A DNA stretch of 64,000 bases from Escallonia rubra (lineage: Eukaryota; Streptophyta; Magnoliopsida; Escalloniales; Escalloniaceae). A program made the translations under genes and the position numbers. The notes under the pieces are model-generated. The model was given only the letters and a program-made list of their open reading frames with translations. It was not told the DNA's origin and made no database searches. The stretch is from assembly GCA_033065855.1 (NCBI GenBank), contig JAVXUO010000619.1, forward strand, positions 1-64,000, written 5' to 3'. Position 1 is the stretch's first letter; each line of letters begins with the position of its first letter. Positions 22,275 to 33,600 of the stretch are shown here, piece after piece.

Positions 22275-25134
22275 GCCCTTTGATGCCATTGACATATATT
22301 ATTTATTAAAGTTAAGGTTGGATCCGATGGTATCTTCTCTGCTGGAAAATATTGAGGCGCCGATCATTTGATATATTTTAAGGTAATTTATTGTCCTTCT
22401 TGATTGCTTATGCCACCTTAATCTGTTGCAACTTAACGCCCCTTAAATGGTCAGAATTAATGTTTCGAGAGCAAACAATATCTACTCATTTTCTGCGCTC
22501 AGTGTATAATTTCAATCCTCCTTGTCGCTCAAATTGAGCTATCAAAAACATTTTGACCTTAGTGGTGGAAGTGATACCTGAAAGATAAGGCTTATTTTTG
22601 GGTTGAATTTTCATTTAAAGGATCCTGAGAATCGGGGCTCTTCACTCGGTAATTGACTAAATTCTAGGAGTATTAAATTTCAACCGGCATACAGCCGCGG
22701 GAATTATGATCTGGCAACCATACGAGTGAGAGACCAAGAGTTGAAATGGTTGACTTGCTTGCTTGCTTGCGGCCTTACACATTAGACATTAGTCCAAGTT
22801 TTTTTATTTGACTAGCATGTGAGCTTGACGCAAGTAGTAGTGGTTTAGTAGCTTCAGAACGCAACAACTCTTACATGAAATCCTTGTCAGCTAACCAACA
22901 TGGAGTTATTGACTACTTGGTGCAAACTCTCTCAATTTTCATGACATGCACACATAGATTCACTCTTGTAACTTCTTACATGTTATAATGTATACCGACT
23001 TGAATATTTTGTGTTCACAACTGAATGATTGCAACCGTAAACATCTCCGCACAGGCGCAACATCTTTTATATCTTTTGTTAGTATAGAGCTCCACATGCC
23101 GTTTGCTAAGGAAGTACAAACACTTGTTTAAATTGATCATATCTCTTGCGACTACAACTGTACATCTAAAAATAATATCTGACATGAGTAGCCTGCTGTA
23201 GGAGGCGGTGAAACTGCTTATAGTTGTGTGGTTCTTGATTACTTTTGGATTGTGATAGGCTTGTCAGTATTTGTCATCTTCGATTATGTTATAATTTTTG
23301 TTATATACTCAGTTATTTATCTGCACAAACTCTTGATATAAATTCAAAAAACTTCTTGTATAATATTTTTTTTTGGTGAGTGATTAAACAATTACGGAGT
23401 ACATTTTATTGTCCCGCTTTCACGTTTCTTCAAAAACCTCAAACTTCTTTGTAAAAATGCAATCAACAAATTAGCTTTGGATAAAGAATATAAGGATAAT
23501 CTTTATCCTGTAGTTTATGTTATTCAATCCATAGCGAAAACTTCCGTGTTTTGCAAAATTCAATAGGTAACGAAAGGACAACGAACGAAGCTCATCCTAG
23601 AGCAAAAAGATCCCTGATATCTGCTTGTATAGCTTTTGATCAATACTTATTTCTTTTGGTTTCCAAATAAAAATAAGAAGATTTGACCAAGCTGGTTTTT
23701 TTTTCCCCCCAATGTTTTAACTACTAGAATCTGTTGGCCGTTAAGTTTTTACAGTCAATTGCTAAATTTGAGACAAATAAAGAAAGAATATAAAGAAAAT
23801 AGAACGATTGTGTCAAATTATTTTATGGGAGCACAGATAAACATTAAATAGTTCAAGATTATTAATCTCGAGTATTCAAAATTGTCGAATGAAACGGGTT
23901 GACGTGTAAGAGCAAAAATTAAGATAAACAAAAAAATTATAAATCTAAGAGCACCGATTCTTTAATGGGGCACCCGTACAGCATCCTAGGCCAATTGCTC
24001 TGAAAGCCTTGAAGCTTCCATAAGCGTTAGAACAGTGTGGGACCTTGTATATTCCTCCCATTGATTCACCCATTGAGATATATTTCCTGTGGGGGCATGT
24101 AAATGATAGATAAATGACTTTAAAATAAAGGAGCAATGGGTTTAATTTATCGACCGACAAATTTAGGGCAAGTATAAGATGATGCACGAAAGTCCAAGTT
24201 ACATTCAAATCAACTTCAACGGGGTCCAAAAGTCAAGTCTCACAAATCTTCTTCTAATTCTGAGCTGGTAAGGGTGAACTAGTCTGCTAGTCTACCACTC
24301 ACCCACGTGTTTGATAATACTGAAATTTAAGTGTTAAAAATTTATGTACCGAACTTCCTCGATTGAAAGTTTTAAGCCACTAATTTCTACCACTGAAAAA
24401 TAAGTCGACTAATTTAATAAACCAAAGGGCGAAATCTCTGAAAATTATTCCACTATCTGAAATAGTCAATTTTACCAGAACTGTACCTTCGTGTAAATAT
24501 GTCATAATTTTCTAGTTGCCAAAGCCGCGAAAGTGGTGTTGATGGTGATGGCGATATCGATGATGCTAATGGTGATGGTGGAGTAATGGCGGTATTGGTT
24601 GAAAGGTGCTTGTTCTGGTGGTGATAGTGGTGGTTAAAGAGGTGATGATAAATCAGTAGCGGAGGTGCTGCTCTATTCATGATGGTGGCTGTGACATCAG
24701 GTGGTATATATTCTTGTTAAATAATATTCTTTAATAACTTTTGACTTCTCACTTCAAATAAAATGATAAGTACCTCATGACTTAAAATTTCGTTCTATTT
24801 TGAGCAAGGATTTAACATTTTTAGTGATACAAAGTTGAGAGTTACCAAACAAATGTAAAAAATCATAACAATTTTAAGTGCTTAATTACATTATCAATCA
24901 CATTTTTTTTTTCTTCTGGGAAATAACAAGGGACTAAGAAGCGTTATGGTGCAAACGATGCACTTCCCGAGCATCCTGCAGATTCAACTCACCCTATAGA
25001 TTGCTCATTGCTTGGAGGGTCCTTTAGTTTCCAGGAGGCAACCGTCTGTAGCTTGATGGTTGCTGGTAAGTTTGTGTGGTGCAGTTAAAGTGGCAATTAA
25101 AGGATACAAGCGTGAGATTCTTCGAGTTTATTAG
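22275..25134. other. Intergenic DNA, no gene recognised
   Basis: AT-rich with scattered short open frames. A 94-codon minus-strand frame at 23945-24229 contains GESMGG after an acceptor-like CACAG, but the rest matches no serine-hydrolase pattern. A TGG/GAT-rich low-complexity patch lies near 24535-24680. Confidence 0.5.
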
Positions 25135-25384
25135 AATAATATAGGGCTAATTACACCTATGTCCCTGAGGTTAGGGGATAATTACAATCAAGGACACAAA
25201 GTTTCAAAATGTAACATTCCGTGACCAAAAATGTTTCAAATGTATCACCCGTGTCCATTCATTAGGGTTCCATCCAAAAAACATATTGTTCATCATTACG
25301 TATTTTAAAAATGGCAATACTGCCCTTGTACAGTATATCCTAAATAATTTTTATAATTTTCAAATTAAACCTTAATTTTTCAGA

Positions 25385-25570
25385 ACCCTAATTTACAAAT
25401 TAGGGTTCAATCTTTAATTTCTCAATCTGCCGATTAGGGTTTCAAAACCCTAATTTACAAATTAGGGTTTCAATCTGCCATTTCTCAAAAGTCTAAATCT
25501 GTCAATTAAGGTTTCAAACCCTTAATTTGCAAATTAGGGCTTCAAAACCCTAATTTGCAAATTAGGGCTT
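25385..25570. repeat. Palindromic CCTAATTTGCAAATTAGG repeats
   Basis: About four copies of a palindrome CCTAATTT(A/G)CAAATTAGG, each flanked by AAAC or GTTT so that AAACCCTAA telobox-like motifs face each other. Separated by TTTCAATCTG spacers. Inside the MULE. Confidence 0.75.
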
Positions 25571-25574
25571 CAAA

Positions 25575-26150
25575 ATCGACGGCGTGGTGCGACGGAGCTA
25601 CCGGCGGCGTGGGGCGATGGAGCTGCTGGCATGGAATGAGGGAGTGGGTTGCTGTGGGGGAGGAGAGAAGAGATGAAGGGGAAGAGTGACGTCGCCGACG
25701 ATAGGTTTCGACGCCGGCAGGAGATTACACGCGGTGGCTTGGGGTGGGCGGTGACGAGGAAGGGGAGGTAGACGGGGTGGGCGGTGACGGGGTGACGAGG
25801 AAGGAGGAGGCATGCGGGGTGCGGCACCGAGGAAGGGGAGCAGGCAGGGTGCGGCGCCGGGGAAGGGGAGCAGGCGGGGTGCGGCGCCGGGGAAGGGAAG
25901 CAGGCGGGGTGGGTGGGTGACGGGGTGACGAGGAAGGAGGAGGCATGCGGGGTGCGGCACCGGGGAAGGGGAGGCATGCGGGGTGCGGCGCCGGGGAAGG
26001 GGAGGCAGGCGGGGTGCGGCGCGGGGAAGGGGAGCAGGCGGGGTGCGGCGTCGGGGAAGGGAAGCAGGCGGGGTGGGTGGGTGACGAGGAAGGGCGAGGG
26101 GGATGCAGATGGGGTGGGGAGTGGTGGGGGGTGGGGTGGGGTGGTTAGAA
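25575..26150. repeat. GC-rich tandem array in the MULE
   Basis: Repeats of a ~28-36-bp unit built on GCAGGCGGGGTGCGGCGCCG and GGGGAAGGG. A longer block of about 150 bp beginning GGGTGACGAGGAAGGAGGAGG occurs twice (about 25790 and 25925), showing a higher-order duplication. Open frames on both strands are by-products of the repeat. Confidence 0.8.
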
Positions 26151-26372
26151 TTAGGGTTTTTCTTTTCTGATTTTCTTTTCTAAAAAGAGACAATGGCATT
26201 TAAAAAAATAACTTTCTAACATAAGGGCAATAAAGGCATTTTGTTAAAACCGTTAGGATTTTTAGGGTTCCGTTTGTCAATGGACATAAGTGTTACATTT
26301 TGAAACTTTGTGTCCTCGCGTGTAATTATCCCAAAACCTCAGGGACATAGGTGTAATTAGCCCAATAATATA

Positions 26373-28176
26373 TTGAAGCATGCGGCACTTCGGGATTCAT
26401 ATCCGAATATTTCTGCGTAGGCAGTCATTGCTTTGTTAGGTGTAAGCTTTGCATATTCCAATTAAAGAGATCTCAACTCCGTGATGTCGAGTTGGTTTTG
26501 TTATACAACTCTTTGGGCTAGGGCCTTCATAATTGTGATTGGGATCGAGTTTTCTTCTGTTTAGTTTTCGTTCTAACGTCTTTCTTGGGCGAGTCTATGA
26601 GTTTGTGTTTCGCTTGACCTTAGACGTTTTTACCTTGACTAGGTGGGAGCGTGTAGCGCTTACGGTCTTCCCATAATTTTTGGGGTGGCCTATTAGGGAC
26701 GAGTGTTGAGCATGACCTTAGTTTAGCTTATGAGGACTCTGTCATCTCATCACATCAAACTTCGATGTTTGCTGCAATCCTAGAGGTTTCGATGGTGTAT
26801 CTACAAGGACTCTAACCCATTGCTTTGTGCTTTGCGCTTTTCTTATTTGGAGTAATATTGACGTTTTTTATGGTACCGACATATTGTAACAAGAGTTGCA
26901 CTTTAAAGATTTCCAATGGCCACGACATTTGAGGGGGAGGAATTCGTTTCTATTGTTTACCGGTATGGTTGCTTTTTAGTATTTGTAAAAGTGGAAACAG
27001 AAAGGGAATAACTGAAGGAAAAAAAAACCCACCAAGGCAAACTTGCTATTACTTTGTGCATGAGTCACGCCTCATGTTACTTTTCAGCATTTCAGTTGTA
27101 CTAGTTAGGATTACGTGTTTTGCGCGTTAAATATTGATTCGAATAAAAATACTATAGACCTAAGAAAGAGAGTCCGATTTAACTAAATTAGTATGACTAT
27201 TTTGATTAAATTATAATAAGTAAATCAATTGTGAACTGCTAATTAAAGACTCGAAGGATGAAAATTTCATTGCAGAAAATATGGTCTTACTTTCAAATAA
27301 AAATTGCTAATGTCAATTACTAACATATATATCAACATGTCTTTTGTCATGTCAAGTTGTCACAAAAGAGAATCTTGATTATTTCATATTATATCTTGTT
27401 ACTCAAAGTACACAAATATTGTAATTAATTTAAACCATCTTAAACAGATATTTAATCCGTACCAAACTTTACAAGTTTGGCATTGCCACAGTAAAGGTGA
27501 AGAAAATGTTCTAGAGACCATTTGATGCACATGAAATGTAATGTGAAGTGTATGTATTGGAGCTGCCTAATCTCTTGTAATACAATTCTATTAAATGTAT
27601 ATAAGTGTAGGAAGCGTGAGATAAAAGTTAGAATCTAGAAAGAAGTAACCTAGTGATACTAACAAAAGTTCAAAATTTATAACTCGGAAAGGATTGTAAA
27701 AAGTTAAGTGTCTGATAAGAAGGAGTCATGATTAAAATATGCAAAAAAAATTATGTAGAACATAACAACTTTGGAGCTTAAGTGTTATATCTTAAAATCA
27801 AGAATCAAATGAACTCAAGTGACCTAATAGAGCACATAAAAAACTCAATTGCTTTAACGACAAATATAGTAGTTATAACTTTCAAGAATCTTCCTTATTT
27901 TTTTACAGTTCACTTTCAAAGTTTCATCCTTTTTTTCCTTCAAGCGTATCCACTAAAGTTCAAAATATTATCTTTTAAGTCTTTTAGTATCATTCTTTAT
28001 CTATTTTGTTTATTTTTGTAAAGTGATGACCATTTTTTGTAGTAATGGTTGTTAGGGAGCAAAATATCCTCTTCATTTTTATTTTCTTTTGATGTGTTAT
28101 TTTTTATTTCCTACTTTTATGTTAAACATTTTATAGTGTACTCTAAATCTATCTTGATAACGTACTTTAAAGCTCT
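26373..28176. other. Intergenic DNA, no gene recognised
   Basis: AT-rich. A somewhat GC-richer stretch at 26385-26960 might be an old element, but no domain or terminal repeat was identified. The rest shows only short frames. Confidence 0.5.
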
Positions 28177-28369
28177 TTGTTTTAAGAGTAAAATGCACAA
28201 ATGGTCACCAAACTATGACCCATTTTTCACTAAAGTTACTCAACTTTTTTTATGCAATTTTGGTCACTGGACTCGCAAATGTGTTCAATCTGACAATTCC
28301 GTCAGCCGCAGTTAAATTATCTCCGTTAAGTGGTCATGTTGGGGCAATTTGGTCTCTTTACCTAAAGAT

Positions 28370-28880
28370 CTTCCTCAAAACCTTTTTCTCCCTCTTTGAC
28401 CAAACTATCTGAACCTGCTTAATGACAAACACCAATCCTCTTAACTTCCAAGAGCTCTGGCCACCATGAAGACTGTTGCAAAACTTCATCAAATGCTTGA
28501 TATCATAAACCACCGGGAAATATACATTGAGTAGATCAAAGAACTCCGCTTGTGTATCTGGAAAATCTCGGCAAGTCAACAGCTCAAGCAAGTAGCTGAA
28601 ATCATTACCCGCTATGAAATGTCACCCACCCACACCCACTGCACACAATCATTCAAAACAACCCCAAACGACATCAGAATTTCCAAAAATTGGTTCGAAT
28701 CAATAGCCATCTGATTGTTCTTTGTGAAATCAATCCCGCACTGCTTCAACAACTCAATAGAATCATTGGCAAAAATATCCTAACTCACGTTGAACTCACA
28801 GAAATTGAACTACCAAGTGCAGTACTTATCAGTCCCACAGGTGCGCATGTTCCTAATTTTGTATGCAGGTGCTGCATTAA
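28370..28880 (-). pseudogene. Captured CAF1-type (CCR4-NOT) deadenylase fragment
   Basis: CAF1/POP2 proteins are DEDD-family 3' exonucleases that shorten mRNA poly(A) tails in the CCR4-NOT complex. On the minus strand this region reads NMRTCGTDKYCTW, then [25 protein letters not shown], and finally [15 protein letters not shown] and [22 protein letters not shown], all in the order seen in CAF1. The [18 protein letters not shown] stretch is very close to plant CAF1. In-frame stops after CTW and FNV and several frame changes in the middle break it. The upstream DEDD start motif and the C-terminal end are missing, so it covers roughly half of the domain. It lies inside the Pack-MULE and cannot be a working enzyme. 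Confidence 0.85.
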
Positions 28881-29039
28881 TTTTCGTCCTCATTCTCAGC
28901 CATGAAGAGGACATGAACACAATGGGTGCACCTAGATGGAGATCTGACGATGCCAGCGAAGGCGAAGAGCAGCATAGTCATGGCAGACTAGGAGTAGCTT
29001 CTTATAACACGTCCACAAGGGGATAAGGACACTAAATGC

Positions 29040-29345
29040 ATATTTTTACACAGAAATTCCACTCCGGCAGACCAAGACCCACTTGGCCACAGTCGACGTC
29101 GCTGACACCCCAGTGGCAGATTTGCTTCCACCCAACAATCCCCTTCCCCATTTCCTTCCTCTTCCCCTCTATTCTCCCAAGACCGCCACTATCGAGCGCC
29201 ACCATCACCCTCGCCGAGGGTCCCTCGGCATGCCCTCCCCCCGCGGCTGTGCCTCTTTCGTCTTCCTTCTACATTATCAACGAACCCCTCCACCAAGTCG
29301 AAAAGGAAAGAGAAAGAACTGAAAGGAAAGAAGAAAGTTGTGGTG
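29040..29345. other. GC-rich block in the Pack-MULE, origin unknown
   Basis: C-rich sequence (CGACGTCGCTGACACCCC, CTCGCCGAGGGTCCCTCGG) followed by a GA-rich stretch. Possibly a second captured piece such as a host leader or first exon. No protein motif recognised. Confidence 0.4.
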
Positions 29346-29679
29346 GATGAAGTTATGGGGGATTCGGAAAGAGAGAGAGAGGAGATGAAGAGAAATAATG
29401 GAAGAGGCAGATCGATGAAATAAAGGAATGGAGATTATGAAGAAAAAAAGGAAAGGAAATTAAAAAAGGAGAGAGAAAAGATGGACGGTTTTGCCCCTCA
29501 CTTGATGGGTCATGTGCGCAGACCACTTAACGGAGATAATTTAACTACAGTTGATGGAATTGTCATATTGAACACATTTGCGAGTCCAGTGCCAAAATGA
29601 CACGAAAAAAAGTTGAGTGACTTTAATGAAAAATGAGTCATACTTTGGTGGCCATTGATGCATTTTACTCTTGTTTTAA

Positions 29680-30081
29680 CCTAGCATGATCATGTTAATC
29701 TTAGCAATACATATTAGGCTATTAACTCTCTTGTGTACCTATTTCCTCATAAATTTGTCATAGGATTCTTATTTTTAACATATACTCCGTATTATTTTTG
29801 TGATAATACTACACCCACTTATCTAAAAAGTCAATATGGTCATATGTCAATAAATTTAAGTTTGCACGCATGTACAAAACTAGTAAATTTAAAAGCCCGT
29901 CCACCTTAAATAAAAGATAAAAAAAAAAGAAAATAATAGTACATAAACTTAAGAACAGTTATCTAAGGAGTAGCAAAAATTAAGGTGTTCTTTTTGTCAA
30001 TTTTGATCTAGTCAAGTTTTAAAGTTAAGTTTTAACATTATTTTTTAAAGGTGAGCAGAGACTTATACGGTGAGACTTCAT
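29680..30081. other. Intergenic DNA leading into the ~250-bp repeat tract
   Basis: No gene seen. The last ~50 bases (TTATACGGTGAGACTTCA) align with the start of the repeat unit found again at 31117 and beyond, so this is the left half of a unit split by the hAT element that follows. Confidence 0.5.
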
Positions 30082-31116
30082 CAATGTTATCAAAGGCACG
30101 TATATGTGCAAGGTGCAGCCCAACGTAAGTGGTGTTCCTTGTCTATGACTAGGCGCAACGCCTTCAAGGAGGCAAGCGCCTTGTCCACCCGGGCACAAGG
30201 CACATGGCGGTGGCAAAAACTTCAAAGAAGGCCGAAGAAGTTGAGCCTCTAATTGATGCTATTGTGGCGTCATGTAGACCATCCTCTTATTTATATATAT
30301 AAGAGGATGGTCACTATTCTCATACTTTCACTGCCCCATTGTGCACCCGTCGCCACTATTCCATTACTACTATCGTTGCTCCCGTCGCTCTCGCCTGCTA
30401 TTCCATCTTTGCTCCGGTCAATGCCATTGTTGCATAACTCTGTCGCAGCTGTTGTCGGCTCCTTGACCACCATCGGTTTCTTCTTTCTTTATCACTTTCA
30501 CTCTCTCTCCCTCTTTCACACTCTCTCCCTCTCTTACACACTGAAAACCCGTAAAAGAACATCTATTCCTCCACGGACCATCGGTTTAGTCCAGTAGCAA
30601 TTCCAAGTACTGTACCTACTGATACCATCTCTATCTTTTTCCTTTTTTGCTATTGTGATGAAAAAAGTTATTGCCACCTTGGTCAATGATAATCAAAACA
30701 GAGGCGAACTGTTTTGATGGTTTTGTAAATATTCACCTATGATGGTTTGCTCTAAATAAAGGATAACTCAACATAGGAGAATTTATCGTTAATATTCATC
30801 TGTGATATTGTTTGCTGCCAAGGAGAGGAAACAAAAAAGAAAATGGAAGAAATTTTTTTTGTTTTAAGATGATTTCAGTTTTTAAAGGTGTTTAGTTCCA
30901 ATTTGAGGTATTAATAATGACAAAACTAAATTTTCATAACAAACAACTTTAATCTGTGATGATTTCAATTGTTAGTTCTAATTTTTAGGAGTTTAGTTCC
31001 AATTTTGAGCAATGCCAAGGCTTGCTGTGTAGAAAGGAAACACCGCACTTTGAAATATGCCCAGGCTCCAGGGGGCCCTTCGTGCCTTTGGTGCTCCTGC
31101 GCCTTTAACAACATTG
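30082..31116. mobile_element. Decayed non-autonomous hAT element
   Basis: The ends read CAATGTTATCAAAGGCACG and, on the other strand, CAATGTTGTTAAAGGCGCAGG, with many AGGCGC/AAGGCAC subterminal motifs typical of this hAT group. The flanking 8-mers AGACTTCA and AGCTTGAC are only weakly alike, but the flanks together rebuild one repeat unit, which supports an old insertion with a drifted duplication. The interior has a C/T-rich low-complexity frame (30253-30597) with no domain. Confidence 0.65.
30277..30312. repeat. Perfect 14-bp inverted repeat (hairpin)
   Basis: GACCATCCTCTTAT at 30277-30290 and ATAAGAGGATGGTC at 30299-30312 pair perfectly around an 8-base TA-rich loop. It lies inside the hAT element. 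Confidence 0.85.
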
Positions 31117-32640
31117 AGCTTGACTCACACCTGCTTTGGTTAAATTCATATTCTCTTATCAGTAAAAGATAGATTAGTAAACTTTTAAGCTTTTTAGCGA
31201 CATAGTATTTAAATTTAATGAACGACGTTGTAATTGATTACCAAATTAATCGAACTTTCTGACATGTTTGAACTATATAAATGAGTGAAAAAGGAAATAG
31301 TAACAACATGGTCTTGATGATTAAATTAAGCATTGCTCTCATGGGATCTAAGATTGTAAATGATGTATTTCCATTGTTCCTTTATTACGAAGGTGGATGT
31401 GTTATATTGTTTCCTTAAGTTTATGAAGTCAAGTAAGTTATTACACTTGAAAATTTTTATATTAATTTGTCAAGTCCAGCTTATTAAGTATTTAACCATT
31501 AAAAGAAAAATTCTTGAAGATATTTTTTAATAAGAAGCAAATAGAACTAACTACAATTTCAAGCTCAGGCTAACTTGATTCCATGCAATATGTTTTTCTG
31601 TAAAAATTGTGTAACTCGGCTGTTTGCAAGTCTTTTTTTTCGTAAAAATCTTCTATAGAAAAACTTAATTTTTTTTAGTATTATATATAACTAAAATCAA
31701 AAATACCTTTAACTTTATAAAGCTCTAAAACTCAAAAAGAGTATTTTAGACAAAATAAGCTTAATACTATGCTGAGGGTAAGAAACACCCTTAACATAAA
31801 GCAAATTCTAACCTATATAAAAGGACATTTCAAGTAACAATAATTGAGGGTAGTTTCAAGAAAAAATATTTAGCAATTTAACCCCTCGGATTCACAGTTT
31901 TACGGTGGGGCTGGATCCACACCCGCTTTATATACGTTTTTTTTGTCATTAAAAGATGCATTAATAAACTTTTAACCTCTTTAGCGACAAAAATATTTAA
32001 GTTTAGCCATAAATGTTATAATTTAGTCTCATCCTCTTTTAAAGTTAAAATCAATTTTTGTAAACCTTTCAAATTTAAAAAAGGGAAAACAAATATAGAC
32101 ATTTAACCTATTGGGATAATTTCTATACAATGGGGCTAAATCCGCACCCATTTTAATTAAGCTCATACTCTTTTGTCACTAACGATACATTAGTAAACTT
32201 TTAACCTCTCTAGCAACAAAATCTTTAATTTAGTGAAAAACATCGTAGTCTAGCTTTGCCCTTTTAAAAAAGTCAAAAATTCCCTTATTCTTTGTAAACC
32301 TTTTAAAGTTGAAAAGGATATTCTTAAAAAAAAACACTAATATTTAGCCAATTAACCATAACCCTTTAGGATCATCTTTACACGGTGAGGCCGGATACGC
32401 ACTCCTTTTGGTTAAATTCATACTTTTTTATTACTAAAAGAGGCATTATTTAACTTCTAACCTCTTTATTGATAAAATATTTAAGTTTAGCCAAAAAGGG
32501 TTGTAACTTAGGCTTAACCTTTCAAAAGTCGAAAACACCATTAATTTTTCGAAACCATTTAAATTTTAAAAGAATATTTTAAGAAAAAAAATATTTAGCC
32601 TTTTAACCACTTGGATATCAAAACTTGAGAGTTTTTAAGC
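31117..32640 (+). repeat. Degenerate ~225-257-bp tandem repeat
   Basis: A unit containing ACGGTGGGGCTGGATCCACACC, then TTAGTAAACTTTTAACCTC and TTTAGCGACAAAATATTTAAG recurs. The TAAACTTTTAACCTC block lies at about 31970, 32192 and 32448, and a first drifted copy at about 31171. Spacing between the later copies is about 222 and 256 bp. Copies differ widely, so the array is old. Confidence 0.7.
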
Positions 32641-33129
32641 TTAAAAAGGTAATTAAACATTCGAGCTCAAAGATATTGGAGTCTTTATCAATTGAGTTTT
32701 AACTAGTCCTATCACCCGTGTGAGTGGAATATACGAGGACAATAATTATATAGAACATGTTTATCATACAAATATCGGGTATTGCGGGTTATAATGGAAC
32801 AGACAAAGACAATAATCATTTGAAAAATATGTTACGGTGCAAATAAGAGTAATCCTAATATCTCTAATACGAACTTAGGATTATTTATTTGCCACGAACC
32901 CAAATTTCAATTTAGTGATTTTTAAAAGAGTTTGAAGGCTATAGAAAACTCTGTTATATGAAAGTTGTATTCTTTAATCAAAATTTACGGAGAAGATGTA
33001 GTAGTTATAGCATGGTTTAATTTTAACGTGAATGGACATAGGTTCTGATAGGATTTTTTTTCAGTAACAATATTAAAAAATTAGTGCAACAATAGTTCAA
33101 GAGTGATTTAATAGTGTTTTTAAAGTTTT

Positions 33130-33600
33130 TTTTTTTTTTTTGGTTCTTCTGGAAAAATGAAAATAACCCTTAACTATGATAAAAGCATATATTCTAGTAA
33201 TGTATTTTAAGAAAAGAAGCTTGATAGCATATGAAAAGTAAAAAAATGCCCTTATTTTTTAATAACACTTTGATCCAAAAGTTTTTTTTAGATCTTTTTC
33301 TTTGTTCTTTATAAAAGTCAAAACAATCCTTAACTCTAATAAAGGCATACACATTCTAATAAAAGATATTTTTAAGGAAAAAAACTTGATATCTTATGAG
33401 AAGTCGAAAACACCCTTATAATTAACAAACACTCTAATTCAAATAAGAGTATTTTATGAAGAAAAAAAAGTCATAATGAAGGTATTTTAAGGAAATAAGC
33501 TTAATATCTTATGAGAAGTAAAAAATACCCTTAATTCTTAATAACACTCTAATCCAAAAATGGCATTTCGAGGAAGAAAAATAGTAGTCATTTAATCACA
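33130..33600 (+). repeat. Second degenerate tandem repeat
   Basis: A block reading roughly AAGCTTGATATCTTATGAG, then AAAAATACCCTTAATT and AACACTCTAATCCAAA occurs near 33218, 33386 and 33500, each time preceded by GTATTTTAAGGAAA. Spacings are about 168 and 113 bp. Drifted A/T-rich copies. Confidence 0.6.

Larger units (their letters stand above)
25144..26363. mobile_element. Non-autonomous MULE with ~100-130-bp terminal inverted repeats
   Basis: Both ends read GGGCTAATTACACCTATGTC inward and stay similar for about 100-130 bases. The 9-bp target duplication AATAATATA lies at 25135-25143 and 26364-26372, the Mutator length. No transposase is present in 1220 bp. The interior holds AAACCCTAATTTGCAAATTAGGG-like palindromes (25380-25570) and a GC-rich tandem array. 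Only low-complexity Pro-rich frames span the array. Confidence 0.9.
28186..29670. mobile_element. Pack-MULE with 150-bp terminal inverted repeats
   Basis: Inverted ends of about 150 bp (28186-28335 and 29521-29670) begin GAGTAAAATGCA and both finish at CTCCGTTAAGTGGTC. The 9-bp target duplication TTGTTTTAA lies at 28177-28185 and 29671-29679. The interior has no transposase. It holds a fragment of a CAF1 deadenylase gene and a GC-rich block. This is the classic Pack-MULE layout, where a Mutator-like element carries host gene pieces. Confidence 0.93.

Noticed and set aside
23945-24229. 94-codon minus-strand frame containing GESMGG, as in monoglyceride-lipase-like hydrolases
   Set aside because: The nucleophile-elbow-like motif is not followed by other conserved hydrolase sequence; probably coincidence.
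25570-26199. 209-codon Pro-rich minus-strand frame, with rival frames on the other strand
   Set aside because: It is a by-product of the GC-rich tandem array inside the MULE; every frame is open because of the repeat.
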